Shown: positions 24,282-36,198 of the stretch, in pieces
Numbering within the stretch: the stretch's first letter is position 1
Layout: each line of letters opens with the position of its first letter
Assembly (NCBI GenBank): GCA_016858145.1
Contig: JAEHOE010000056.1
Span: 434,001 to 498,000 of the forward strand
Source of the DNA: Edaphochlamys debaryana
Lineage: Eukaryota > Chlorophyta > Chlorophyceae > Chlamydomonadales
Direction: 5' to 3'
Length of the DNA: 64,000 bases
Program-made: the position numbers and the translations under genes
Notes under the pieces: generated by a model
What the model was told of the DNA's origin: nothing
Seen by the model: only the letters and a program-made list of their open reading frames with translations
Database searches by the model: none

Positions 24282-24458
24282 TTACACCAGCAGCCAGCGC
24301 TGCAGACCCTCCTGGCGCACGGTCCACCTATATGCTATATCGTCGTTCACAACATGACTCCCTTCGCTGGAGACGTGCCAGTCGCGGGGGTTGCACCAGT
24401 CGCTGAAGGAAGGCGCAGAGCACGGCCATACCAGGAAGGCCATTAGGGCGCTGCTATC
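24282..24458 (-). CDS. Unassigned C-terminal exon of a minus-strand gene
   Basis: After an acceptor (CTTAAACAG), an open stretch of 58 codons ends in TAA at 24282-24284. Its translation is Trp-rich and protein-like (MAFLVWPCSAPSFSDWCN, IAYRWTVRQEGLQRWLLV), with a hydrophobic start. I could not connect it securely to upstream exons. Candidate coding pieces lie on the same strand near 24570-24690 (HLALSEVGLPEVMAFGVELG) and at about 24960-25080, but the junctions are ambiguous. The family is not recognised. Confidence 0.3.
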   Translation of the reverse strand, partial: DSSALMAFLVWPCSAPSFSDWCNPRDWHVSSEGSHVVNDDIAYRWTVRQEGLQRWLLV

Positions 24459-25152
24459 CTGTTTAAGTGTATAATAGTAAAGGCACGGGGGCTCTCAGCA
24501 ACATGGAGCTCGCTCCATGGCACGCCGTACACGCGTGCCGTGCCCCATGCTGCCAGGCTCTATGGTGCCGCCCGCAGCCCGACCGCAGTGCCGGTCCAGG
24601 TGCCCAGCTCCACGCCGAACGCCATCACCTCTGGCAGCCCCACTTCGCTGAGCGCCAGGTGTCCATTCTCCGGCAGCGGAGCTGGGCTGGTCGACCTGAT
24701 GCAACAGGCGCAAACATGGGAGCCATCATGACCCGTCCCACCGCCCACCGGCCCACAGCTTTGCGGGGGCCTCGGCCTTCTGATGGCGCCGCTTTGTCAG
24801 CAGCTTGAAGATCTGACTTGCTGTGTATCTTACTGCAGCACGTTTCTGACTCCCAAGGCGTTTGGGGCTGGCCTTTCGACCGGGCACGTGCTGCGTGCCT
24901 CCGCATGCCACACCTATGCGTGCGCCCAGAGTCCCCAGACCTTGCTGGATGGGATAAGCCGTTGAGCCCGCTGAGCCACAAGCGAACATTGCGGGGCGAC
25001 ATTGAAGCGGGGCCTGGCGGCACGTTTCGGTTGGGCAGGAAGAGGGGCGGGGTCAGGCGGGACGGGCGGGACAACTGCATTGCGGTCCACGGCCGTACTG
25101 TCGATACAAGTCGCACTTGTCCGCGGGAGCTCTCCATACCACGTCCGCAACC

Positions 25153-28100
25153 ATGTCGCGACACCTCCTATTGGGCGTGGCCCTTCTGGCCGCGCTGCAC
25201 AGCGCTTATGCCGGAGGCAAAGTGCTCATGCTGCTCCAGAGCGAGAAGAACATCGACCGCTTTAGCAGCTTTACGGATGCCCTTACAGCAGCGGGCTTCA
25301 CGATAGAGATTAAGGGCTACAAGGACTCTAGCCTGAAGCTCCGCGAGTATGGCACCTGGCTCTACGATGATCTGGTGCTCTTCGCGCCGAAGGCCGAGGG
25401 TGCGGATCACCGCTTGCAAGCCCCTTGCGTGCTCAACAGTGATACGGGATGCGAGGACGGGTGTGTACCGCTGTGCAGGCTTCGGCGGCAGCATCGACCA
25501 GCAGACCATCCTGGACTTCGTCGACTCGGGGCACAATGTGCTGCTCGGCGTGAACTCTGACGTCTCGGAGGCCATGCGCAACCTGGCCGCGGAGTTCGGC
25601 GTGGACCTGGACGACCGGGGGACGAAGGTGTATGACCACTTCCACTACGCTGTCAAGGAGGACGGCAAGCAGGACCACACCCTGATCGCTGCTACGGACC
25701 TGGTGGACTCCCCGGTCATGGTCGGGGGGCCCTACAAGGTGCGTGCTCGTATGTGTGAGGGGGTGGGGCTGGCAGGGGCATCACTAGGCAAACACCAACT
25801 GGTTGCCCCCAGGGGGACCCCGCTTTGCCGTCACGCACGAGCGGGCACCGACACGCCCCGTTTCCGTGTTTTTCCCTGCTCGCAGCAACCCATCCTCTTC
25901 CGCGGCCTGGCTGCCAGCGTGCCCTCCAACTCGGAGCTGGTGAGGGTAGCCGGGGGGCTGGCCGGCAGGGCCGGTCGGGAGCGGGGCCGCGCCCTGCGTG
26001 CTGCCCAGCACCTGGCGTGTGCGCTGTGCACTCAGTCCCATGGGCGCCCCGTTGCTGGCTAGAAAGGATACTGCCAGCAGCTTCCAGCTCCCTGGACCCC
26101 GCACCAGCATATCGCCCAGGCAACGCGTGCCCCGTGCGCCCCCTCAACCGCTTTAGCCGGCCCCACCCAACCCCTCCCCACTCCCCCCCTCTCCCCCAGG
26201 CCACCGTGGTCCTGTCCGCCCCCGGCACCGCCTACAGCCACGACCCCAAGAAGTCCATGATTGAGCCCCCCGCGCTCATGGTGGGGGCAGCGGCCTCGCT
26301 GGTCACCGCCGTGCAGGTGCGGGGCTGAAAAAGAGGGGGGGTGCAGCGGCAGGGTGGGATGGGGCGGGGCAGGGAGCGTGCCTTTGCGGTGGCAGGTGTG
26401 CAAACGGCAGGGGCTGCCTTAGCCAGCGGGGCATGGGCCCAGGGGGGCGGGCGGGAAGGGAGGATGGCGTAGCGTTTTATCGGCCCGCAGCCACGCCCAT
26501 CCACGCGCGCCATCCTCCCCCCCCTCGCCCTGCCCCCCCTACCAAAGGCCCGCAACAACGCCCGCATGGTGGTGGCGGGCAGCGTGGAGATGTTCTCCAA
26601 CGACATCTTCAACTCCCAGGTCACGGTCAACGGGGCCAGGTGGGGTGTGGGAGAGGTTGGAGGGGGAGTGGGGGCGAGAACTTTGACGAGTTAGCTTGGG
26701 GGTGACCTTTGACGAGTTGGAGGGGGAGGGAGAGGTCGGAGGGGGAGTGATAAGAAACGGGTGTCGTGGAGGCGGGGTGTGCTGGGGGTCACGGGGGGTG
26801 AAGCCGGAGGAGGTGAGGAAGGGGTCTCGCTGGCAGGGACAGGTAGCGTCGCTGCGTGGAGCCCCGACCGAGTTGTGCCGGCATCCACTGCCACCCGCCG
26901 GGCACAGAGCCTTGATATTGAGCACATGGCCGTTGCTGGCGTCCCCGGCCCTGGGGTTTCGAGGGCCGACTCGTGAGAGCGGGATGCGCGAGTGCGGTTG
27001 TCCTGCGGCCACCCTCGCTTCGCGTGTGGAACGGTCACTGGGCCCTGGGGGCCGTCCTCGACACCAGCGACCCCAGGCTTGCTGCCTGACCGCTTCCTCA
27101 TCTCCCTGTTGTCCTCCCTCCTGCCGCCCCCTCCGCCCCCCCCCCGCAGCACCGCCACCGCCAACAAGGACTTCTGCGTCACCCTGACGCGCTGGGCCTT
27201 CCAGGTGCGCACGCCTCATGCCGTACTATTGTACGGCACGAGACACGTGGAGACGATGTGTACTACATTGGGCGGGGGGCCATCCGGTAATGTACGGGCT
27301 TGGCTTTGGGTGGGGGCCCAAGCCCTCAGCACCGGTGCGGCCGTTGCGGGTGGTGCTGCACATCCCTCTCTCTCCTTGCCCCCCCCTCTCCCTAACCCTC
27401 TCCAGTTTGCCCCAACTCCACCCCACCCCCCTCTCCCCTCTGCCCCCCTCCCCCCCTCTCAGGACCGCGGCGTGCTGGTGGCCTCCAACCTGCGGCACCA
27501 CCTGCTGGGCTCCGAGGAGCAGCCCTGGGGCTACCGCGTCAACGACGACGTGGAGTTCCTGGTGGACGTCATGGAGCACGAGGGGGGCGTGGCCAAGCCG
27601 TACAAGTGCGTGGGGGAGCGGGGTGGTGGGGTGGGGGCGCTAGGGAGGAAGGGGGGCGAGAGAGGGTTGATGGAGCTCAAGGTCGGGTGGCAGAGGGTGG
27701 CGGTTGGGTGTGAGGGCAGAGGGGGCGTGGATGGGGCGTGGTCCACGCCCTTCACGGCCGGTCGCATCCCTCCCTGCACCAACGCGCCTTCCCTGTTCTC
27801 CCTCTTACCCCTCCGCTCCCCCCCCCCCCCTTTCCCCCCCCCTCCCCCCAGGGCCGACGACATCCAGCTCGAGTTCATCATGCTCAACCCCTACGTGCGG
27901 GTGCCGCTGCAGCACGACGGACAGGGCACCTTCTCGCTCCGCTTCAAGGTGGGGGCCAGGGGAAGCGAGGGCAAGGGGTGGGAGCAACCCCCCTCCTTCG
28001 TTCGCTGTCTCCTTGGGTCCGCCAACATAGGTGCACTGTTCCTGCCCCCTTCCTCTCCTCACCCCTCGTCTCCCGCCCTGCCTCCCACCCCCCAGGTCCC

Positions 28101-28590
28101 CGACGTGTACGGCGTGTTCAAGTACTTCATCGACTACTCGCACCGCGGCTACTCGTACATCAAGCTCACGCACCAGGTACGAATGGGGCGGTGGGGCCCT
28201 TGGCGCGGGGGGCGAGGGCGCGCTTGGCCCTGGGTCGGGGGTCGGGTGGGGCCTAGCAAGCTGGAGCGGAGGGCCCTGCTTGTACAGGGCAAGAGGGTTA
28301 CGGGGCACGGCTCACTGAGCGGGGCGAGAACCTGGCGTGGGCCAAGGGCGCGGAGGGCGGAGGGCTTGTGACCGCGTCCCCGTACCGGTACTCCCTCCCG
28401 CAACAGCCCCTCCCCTCTGCTACCCCACCCCTTCCCCCCGCCCTCCCCTTGACCCTAGGTCCCCGTGCGCCCCTTCAAGCACGACGAGTACGAGCGCTTC
28501 CTGGTGTGCGCCTACCCCTACTACGCCTCGGCCGCCTCCGTCATGGCCGCGTTCTTCGCCCTCGGCTTCTTCTTCCTCTACCACAAGTAG
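25153..28590 (+). CDS. Oligosaccharyltransferase 48 kDa subunit (OST48/DDOST/WBP1)
   Basis: Exons are 25153-25399, 25479-25738, 25886-25939, 26200-26316, 26548-26639, 27150-27204, 27463-27605, 27852-27948, 28096-28176 and 28459-28590, giving 425 residues in one frame. Residues 1-20 are a signal peptide ([20 protein letters not shown]). The luminal part starts with the family's [14 protein letters not shown] strand and contains [18 protein letters not shown] and [18 protein letters not shown]. The C-terminal end has one membrane helix ([17 protein letters not shown]) with a two- to three-residue cytosolic tail. OST48 is a non-catalytic subunit of the ER complex that transfers the dolichol-linked glycan to Asn residues of nascent proteins, and it stabilises the complex with ribophorin I and DAD1/OST2. 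The length is normal and no domain is missing. Confidence 0.95.
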
Positions 28591-29886
28591 AGGAGGGCCC
28601 TCTACCACAAGTGGAGGGGGAGGGAGGTTGTTGGAGGCCGAGGAGGGCGCTAGGGGGGTGCGCCACGCGGCTTCAGCAGTCCTGGGGCGCGAACAGAGGA
28701 GCCTGGGTGCGAGGCACCGAGTGGTGGCGTGCGGGGTAGGGTGGGGGACAAGCGCAAGACGTTGGGGAGTGAGTCTTGGAGCGGCCTGGGCCTGGGGTTA
28801 TGCGAAACTCAAGGCCAGCAAAGTGCGATCCTGGGAGTCCTGTGGAGCGCGGAGGGCCGAGTGCGATGCGGCGCAGGGTCTGGCAGGGGGTGAGGGGCGT
28901 TGTGCGGCTCGCAGGTCGGCGACAGGCTGCTGGGACTGGGCTAGAGCTGGGGCTGGGCAGGTTGGTCGGCCTGGGGAGTTGTGATTAGGGTGGGCAGCAG
29001 GTTGCCCTACTGGTTTGGATATGGCCGGATTGGGAGGCTCTGTGTATCAAGGCGCAGGTCGCGCCGTTGTGGTCCCAGCACCCAGCGATACCCCATCAGT
29101 GGAGGGAGAGGACCAAGTCACCACCCTCCTCTGTGCTGTGCCATCAGTCAAGGAGGGGTGTGGCAGACCGGCGCCGGCTCGGGTCGCATACTTCCCTGCG
29201 ACGAGTTCATGCCTCGAGACCGGGCAGGGCACTGACTGGGATTGTGTTCAGCGCAGCGGTTATGCGTTGGGCTGCTTGGGCAGGGCGGGGAGGAGAGGAG
29301 CGGACCCTCGCCACGCTGTTGGATGGGAGCGGAGAGACCCTGCAAGTCTTTTGGGGCCGTGCTTGGTATGCGGGCAAAGGGCATGCCTGAGCATAGGTGA
29401 ACTGATGAAGACCGCTAACGGCGCCTCAAGGGCTGCTGGGGCTGGGCAGGCCGGCTGCGGGGGGTAGATGACATCAACGTAGCGCGAAGCGCCTGCTGGG
29501 AGACCCGTTGCCCAGTCGGTAGGGGCCTCGGATCTCTGCACATGCGGTGTGGGTCACTGGCACGACTTGGAGCTCCACCCAGGCATACCCGATCACCCGT
29601 CCCCCGCCACGTGCCATGCACAGCAGGCGATGCGGCAAGACCTCGACCCGACGACCCGCAGACCCGTCTGCACTGTGTCCCGCGGCATACTAGCAAAGGA
29701 TAGTGCAAGGCCACCGCGGTTCCCAGCTAGCAGGTGCTCGCGCGCCTGCGCAGAACCTCAGGCGATTGCAGCTCCAGGCCAGCAGGCACCCGCGCAAAGC
29801 GCGCCGTCAGTCGCGAATTAGCCGTCCGGTCGTTGTCGTCGCAACAGAAGCTCTTCAGGCTTGGTGCTAGGCCCGCTACCACCACC
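28591..29886 (+). other. Non-coding spacer after OST48
   Basis: This is GC-rich sequence that probably includes the OST48 3' UTR. No TGTAA signal, RNA gene or convincing exon was recognised. The open frames here are short and overlap in several phases without coding character. Confidence 0.5.
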
Positions 29887-31755
29887 ATGGTAAGATCTGC
29901 AAGGCTCTACATGGCCAGGGCGGCTGACCGAGGCTGGCTCGCTGCTCTAGCTAGTATACTGCAACGCCCTTTGTCGCTGCTGTGGCTAATATACTGCGAC
30001 GCCCTTTGTCCCCCCATGTGCTCGTTGTCCAGTTCGACTTGTTTCTTGTATACGAGCCTCAGCTCAAGAGCCGCATCTTCACGATTCCATTTCGCTTATT
30101 TGGCGAGGATGGTTTGGATAAACTTGCGGCCTTGGCCGACGATCGGGAGCGGCGGAGGCTCGCTGCGGAGGCTGGTCTCGCTGCGGAGGCTGGTCTCGCT
30201 GCGGAGGCTGGTCTCGCGGCGGAGGCTGGTCACTCGGCGGAGGCTGGTCACGCGGCGGAGGCTGGTCACGCGGCGGAGGCTGGTCACGCCGCGGAGGCTG
30301 GTCACGCGGCGGAGGCGGCCACGGCGGCTTCTCACGCAGCAGCGGCAGAGACTTCAGCGCCGGCGGTGGCAGCCGAGGCGGCGGCGACCCCTGCTGGCGC
30401 TGATCCTCCCCCGCCCCCGCTGGCGCCGGCGCCGGTCCACGGTGCCTTGGCCGACGAGGGCCAGCCCGCTGCGCCGGCGCAGCAGATGGAGGTTGTGAGG
30501 TCCGGGGAGGCCATGAGTTCGGTGGAGGCTGGGGCGGCGACGGAGGCCGGTCACGCGGCGGAGGCTGGCCACGCGGCAGCGGAAGGGATCCCCATCATCA
30601 CCACCACCACCACCACCACCGCCACCACCACCGCCACCACCACCACCGGGGTAAGATCTGCCAGGCTCTATCTGCTGCACTGCCCAGGGCTAACCGGGAC
30701 TGGCAAGAGTTTGCTGCACTTGCTAACTTTCTGCGACGCCCTTCTGCCCCCAACGCATGTGTGCACGATGTCTACACATACACTTGCTTCAGCTCACGAG
30801 CCTCGGCTCAAGAGCTAAGCCGTCGGCCACCTCATTCGGGCAGAGGTTTGGGGCGGCGGCGGCTCCCGCTGGCGCCGATCCTACCTCGGCCCCACGGGCG
30901 CCGGTCCGGGACCACGGCCACCTTCGGAAGGGCGTGCGCACTGGGTCCAAGCGCCGGCGGCAGTCCGCCCACGAGGGCCGGCCCGCTGCGCTGGCCCAGG
31001 AGGAGGTTGCGAGCTCCGGGAAGCCGTGGCTTAACGGCGGGCAGCAGCGGTTGGCGTCTCATGCCTTCGCTACGGCCCTCAAGCGCCCCGCGGTTGCGCT
31101 CCTGGAGGACGATGACGATGAGGAGACTGAGGTGGTGTGGGCGCCCGAAGACAAGGAGGAGGAGGAGGTGAAATCCAAGGCCCACGACAACAGGGTGATC
31201 GCCGCCATCGACAAGGGCAACATCGGCCGTCTGAAGTGCATCATGGTGCAGCTGCCGGCGAAAACGGACGAAGACAGGGAGCGGTCCACGCACTTCGTCG
31301 ACGGCGTCATCGAGATGTGCATCACCATGGGCCGCAACGACATGTACGAGCAACTGCTCCCGTGCATCATGGAGTACCTCACCTGGTACGAGCTGATGGA
31401 GCCCGGCCTGATATCGCCATTCACTGGAGCAGCGGTCACCGATGCGTGGTTGAGGATTGCGCCCGCGGGCGTCACGCTGACATGGTCGTACGAGATGTAT
31501 GCGCGCCTTCGCGCCCGAGCGCCGAAGGCACCGTCCAAGTCGAAGCGCCACGCGATACTGCAGGAGCTGGCGCACTTACGCACGATCCATTGCGCGGATG
31601 AAGTCAAGAAGGTGGCGGACATCAAGCAGTTGCGGAAGGACCTCGAGACCTTGGCCAAGCCCTGGCACCTGGTGCTGCCGTGCGGGACCTACATTGACCC
31701 TGAGGATCAGGTCATCGCCGACGAGGGCCAGCCTTGGGGCCCACCAGCCATCTAG
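29887..31755 (+). CDS. Hypothetical repeat protein with internally duplicated exon-intron module
   Basis: Three exons close in phase: 29887-29889 (the ATG alone, directly followed by GTAAGATCTGC), 30063-30650 and 30793-31755, giving 517 residues. Exon 2 encodes a short basic start, eight or so copies of a hexapeptide AEAG(L/H)A, an Ala/Pro region and a poly-Thr end. Exon 3 encodes a Lys/Glu-rich linker and a more ordered C-terminal half (residues ~310-517: HDNRVIAAIDKGNIGRLKCI, WHLVLPCGTYIDPEDQ) that I do not recognise. Both introns start with GTAAGATCTGC(A/C)AGGCTCTA and share more sequence. PAGADP...EG(Q/R)PAA.AQ.EV occurs in exons 2 and 3, so the gene contains an internal duplication. No signal peptide or membrane helix was seen. 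Confidence 0.5.
30172..30330 (+). repeat. 18-bp coding minisatellite (AEAGLA/AEAGHA)
   Basis: The unit GCGGAGGCTGGTCACGCG and its variant with CTCGCT are repeated about eight or nine times head to tail without breaking the reading frame. A further pair of units lies near 30539-30577. Confidence 0.85.
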
Positions 31756-32186
31756 TTCCATGCAGGGCAGGCTCGACTAGACAGGCCGTCTAGTGCCTTC
31801 CAGCAGCCACACCTTAAGTGAGGCAGACGGCGGTGGGAGCACCAGGCGGTGGGCAAAGGGCAGAGATCTCTGCGGGCGCCCAAGCTAAGGGTCGGCGATT
31901 AGGTCTGGGCCTGGGCCTGGGCCCGGTTGCTGTTATCTGTTTGCTGGCTTTGGCGCTGGCATGGATGGCCTGACTACAGAGTGCTATTTGCGTGAGGGTT
32001 TCTGGGGGGCGGGGATACCTTTATTTTGGCTTCCTCTTTCTTCCTCTTTCCTGTGCGAGTCATGTACTGCTTGGGGAGCTGAGCGGTGCAGTTGGCCGTT
32101 GGCAGTGGGCTAGTCCCGAGGTGTGCTGTGTGCATAGGTTAGAGCGTATCTATCTGATTGGCAACGAGCGATAATGAAGTTTGCGG

Positions 32187-34560
32187 CACGGCCGTCTGTC
32201 TGCCCTGGGTTTGCCGTTGGGCCTATGGCAACCAAGGCGGGGACCTCACCTGCGGTTCCTCATTCGCATCCCGTCCCACCACCATAGCCCGTGCATACAT
32301 CTTCATTTCAACGATCGGCTGTGTATGATAGTGGAGTCGCGTTGCGGCCTTTGGAGTTTGGGGCCTGGTGCATCTTAGACGGGACCCAACGTTTTCCAGA
32401 GTACGGCTTTTCGGGGCTGAGCCCCGGCCATGAACTTTGTGGCCTTCCCAGTTTGGGCCTGGCGCGATACGAGAGCAGAGAGCAGCTGAGAGACGCGGAT
32501 AGCGCGCATTACCCCTGACAGGTTTGCTTCGTAAGGTATACCATACTGAAGTTTGCGGCACGGCCGTCTGCCTGCCCTGGGTTTGGGGCCTATGGCAACC
32601 AAGGCGGGGACCGCACACTGGGTTTCTCATCTGACAACCCTTACATCCCACCACTTACCCCGGCTGTATTCCATAGTGTGAGCCGCGTTACGGCCGTTGC
32701 AATTTGGGGTCTTAAGGACGGGACCTCACCTTGGGCTCCTCACTTCCGCTCCTTCCCACCGCCACGGCCCATGCATGCCCCTTGGGGTGATACTTTCATA
32801 CTTGAGCCATGGGCTGTGTCCTTAGAGGGCCGTGGCAAGAGGTCAACGGAAACCTGTCGGAGCAAGCGAGTGTGTGGTGGCAGCGTACGCCGTTACGTGT
32901 GTGCGCCCTCTGCGGGTGCTATCATCAAATAATGCGCAAGAGGTTGAGCCACTGTATGCGCGGTTTCATCATCAGCGCCCCCCCCCCCAAGTACTGTGGC
33001 CGCACTTGGTTCCATCACCTAGTGGCCACGTTACCCACCGTGTGAGTGTCTCCCCTGAGTGCCGTGGGTGTGGGCTGGCCCCCAACGGCCGCCTGTCCAG
33101 GCCACGGCACGGCCCTTGAGTTGGAGCCCGCATTTGATATTGAGAGGCAAATCAGGCAGGTCGAGAGGCAAGCATGTATTAGTGGCAGAGTTCTGTGTGG
33201 GGCAGGGGATGAGGGTCATGAGTCTGGTTTGGTGGAGCTGCACGCCTCTCCAGAGGAGCGGGGAGAGCAGTGTGGTGTTTCGGCGTCAGGCACCAAAGGC
33301 TTGACTGGCTTTACGCACTTTGCGCTCAGCAGTGCAGTTGGCCGTTGGCCGAGCTGTGCGTTTGCCGTGTTCAATAGTATGTCTGGGCGTATCTGTACGA
33401 TTTCAGCGAGTTGAGGAATTGTGAGACTCTAGGGTCTGTCGGCCGTGGATTTGGGGCCTTTTGTCAACCAAGGTCGCACCTTGGATTCCTCATGGTCCCA
33501 CCAACTAGCCCGCGCATGATCTTCATATCAACCATTAGCTGTGTTCCATAGTGAGAGCCACGTTACGACGGCTTTTGAGGGGCTGTATATAAGCCCCCGC
33601 CGTAAACTTTGCGGACCTACACGTTTGGGGCCTGGTGCGCTCGGAACGGGACCTCACGTTGGGCTCCTCATTCCCACCCCTTCCCACCACCACGGCCCAT
33701 GCATGCCGCTTTCGAGTGAGTTTTTTTGATGTACTAGCTGCGGGCTGTGTCCTCAGAGGGCCGTCGCAAGAGGTCTGCGAAAAACTGTGGTGGCCGCTTA
33801 CGCCACTACGTGTGTGTGCCCTAAGAAGGTGGTCTTCTGAATTGATGCGCAAGAGGTTGACCATCTGTGTTGCGTGGTTTCATCATCAGCTGGCCGCGTT
33901 TGGTTCCATTATTTAGTGGCAACGCCTGGGCCTGGACCAGGCGCCAACTTATCCACCGTCCGAGTGTCTTGGCGTGGGAACAGGCGTGGGGCGCGAGCAG
34001 TGCGTAGGTTGGCCCCGAATGGACACCTGTCCAGGCCACGGCTCGGCCGTTGAGATGGAGCCCGCATGTGATAAAGAGAGGCAAGTTAGGCAGGTCAAAA
34101 GGCAAGCATGTGTTTCTGGCAGAGCTTTGTGCGGGGCAGGGATTGAGTCTATTTTGGTAGAGCTTCTCGTCTCTCCGGAGGCCCTGCGGGGAGAGGAGTA
34201 GTGTGAAAGGAAGCGTTTCGGCGTCAGGCGCTGAAGGGCTTTACTGGCTTCGGCTGAGCGGTGCAGTTGGCCGTTGGCTGGGATGCGCGTCTGCCGTGTG
34301 CACAAGTGTGTCTGGGCGTGTCTGTTTGATTTCCGTAGCAGATGGGTGAGGGGCTCAGCCCTTTTCCGCCCCCATGGGGGCGCCCCGCTTGTCAGTGAGT
34401 TGCAGCAATATGAGGAGCTGTGAGGGTCGGCGGTCTGTCGGTCTGCCGACTCGAGGTTCTGTTGCCCGTGGGTTTTGGGCCTTTTGGCAACCAAGGCGGC
34501 GACAGCTTGGGTTCCTGATTACCAACTCGTCCCACCATCTTGCCCGCGCATAAGAGGAAG
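32187..34560 (+). repeat. Degenerate tandem repeat array (~0.93 kb period)
   Basis: Several blocks recur in the same order. A GGCAACCAAGGCG...CCCACCA block with flanks occurs near 32190, 32565, 33440 and 34460. A GGGACCTCAC...CCATGCATGCC block occurs near 32715 and 33649. An AGAGGGCCGT...ATGCGCAAGAGGTTGA block occurs near 32820 and 33755. A GGCCACGGC...GGCAAGCATGT block occurs near 33100 and 34034. The last two pairs are 933-934 bases apart, so two large units and remnants of others are present. The sequence is less GC-rich than neighbouring genes and no long open frame spans it. It may be satellite-like DNA or layered old insertions. Nothing else was recognised in 31756-32186 or 34561-34730. 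Confidence 0.75.
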
Positions 34561-34737
34561 CTTTCTGGCTTCGAGCGCGCGCTAAATCGTTTCGGTGTGA
34601 GATTGCATTCTACTGACAGGCGGCACCATATGCGGAAGTCTGGTAGAGGGGTTAACAATTGGAATGCCTCCGTGTGTTGCGAGCTTACAGGGTATGCATG
34701 GATGTGGCCCCTATGCCGGGTCCACCCAACGGGACTT

Positions 34738-34806
34738 AATTTGTAGCCACCGCGGCATGGGAACCCGCACCGTTACACCGTTATACCGTTCGGCCACCCC
34801 CGCCTG
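34738..34806 (-). other. Possible tRNA-derived (SINE-like) Pol III promoter remnant
   Basis: On the minus strand TGGCCGAACGG matches the A-box consensus TRGCNNARYGG exactly. GGTTCCCATGCC follows about 20 bases later and resembles a B box with two mismatches. A normal tRNA anticodon arm cannot be folded between them, so this is not a functional tRNA. Such box pairs are typical of tRNA-derived SINEs. The assignment rests on these boxes only. Confidence 0.25.
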
Positions 34807-35307
34807 CGAGTCTCTATTATTATTGGGTTCCTGCTGAGATGCGCCCTGCTGAGTGGCGGCCTGAGGTGTAAGCTGGTAGACGGCTTGACGCCCCACTGCT
34901 GAAATGAAGAGGGCTGACACTGGTTTCTTGTCAGGCGGCTGCGGCAGTGGTACGGGTTCTGTCCTGTAATTGCTTGGCTTGTGAGGGTGCATTATCTTCG
35001 GCGGGAACCGCCTCCGGGGTGACCCGCTTAGTGATGATAGAAGAACGGTCGTACCCTGTACGGCTCCTGCTGCCGCACTTCCGCGCCTGAACCGTTCGCT
35101 GCTGTGCTTGGAGCATCTGGCAACTAAGGGGCCCTAGGACGGCTAGGAGAGCCGTGAATGGTAAACTCGGCCAGCCCCAGCCTGCAGCGCCCAGCACACA
35201 GCGAACTCTCCTCCGCCGTGCCCTCATGGCAGCTCGGCATAGGAGGCGCTACTCCGCCGTCCCCCGCACCGCCCCACACGCAAAGGCCCCGGTGTGCTCC
35301 CACAGCA

Positions 35308-36030
35308 GGGGGGGATAGGGACACAAGTTTTGCACCCCATGCCGCAGAAGTTTCTGGCCCCCCTGACCCACCAACCCACCCGTGCCGTACGGCGTACGGC
35401 AGCACTGCACATGCGAGAAACGTACGGTAACTTCTTTCATTTCTGCATCTTCGGACTGCACTTCACGTGTGCTAATGCGTTGCAAGCCGTCTTGGGGCGA
35501 AGGCCAGACTTGGCGTCTGTCCATTGACCATGAACGCGTCCATCGACCCACAAAGAGGTTCCTGCCGAACCTACCACCGTAGTGCTTAGTGCTTCTGACT
35601 GCTTGTGTGACAAAGTGGCTGTGTGTCACACAACAGGAGGTGGTGGGGATGGCCCCCCACGTGTTCTGCAACGCTGGCTTGCCGACATGTCAGGTCATGC
35701 CCGGCCTGGACCCACCTCCCGACCACTGAACGTGGTGCTCAGGCATACCCAGAGTTCAGACCTTGTCAATCGACGCCTTTTGAACGCTTGGAAGAGCGCA
35801 GGAGCCGACGGAAGGGGTCCTGCCCGCCGTGACGAAAGTTCCTGGGCCCCCCTTGACGAAAGTTCCCGGACCCCCCGACCCACCCACCCACCCTGAACTT
35901 TGCGGGCCTGGATCTTTGCAATAACAACCGCGATTTTGATTCTGAAAGCGGATTTAGGCTCCTGTGGCCAAGCTCTTTCCAAAGGAAGCATGGGATACTT
36001 CCACATCATTCCTACCCCCCCCCCCCCCCC
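35308..36030 (-). mobile_element. ~0.7 kb repeat element, copy 2 (inverted relative to copy 1)
   Basis: Read on the minus strand, this segment matches 9447-10151 in order: a G run (36030-36015), TTTGGAAAGAGCTTGG, AAATCCGCTTTCAGAAT, two GAACTTTCGTC motifs, TATGCCTGAGCAC, ATGGTCAATGGACAG, GTACGGCAC..GTGGGT and a final C run (35314-35308). Length (723 against 705 bases) and block order agree, while single bases have diverged considerably. It lies just downstream of the HLTF-like gene. It has no protein-coding capacity of note. Confidence 0.65.
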
Positions 36031-36198
36031 TGCCCACAGCTGCAGCCCCCTCCACGGCCTCCCAGCGTCCAGGGCAGGCGCCGCCCACGTCACGCCGACC
36101 CCCTCAGCCCGCCTGCTCCTCACTGGCCCCCAGGGGTCAGGGCCCCCCTCGCAGCGCCATCAGCAGCCCCCCGCCCCCCAGCACCTCCACGCCCCCCC

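Noticed and set aside
29887..31755. Retrotransposon gag-like protein for the repeat protein
   Set aside because: There is no zinc knuckle, no reverse transcriptase or integrase frame nearby and no long terminal repeats. Introns with conserved donors also argue against it.
34738..34806. Functional tRNA gene
   Set aside because: Only internal promoter-like boxes are present. No anticodon arm or matching acceptor stem could be drawn, so it is listed only as a possible remnant.
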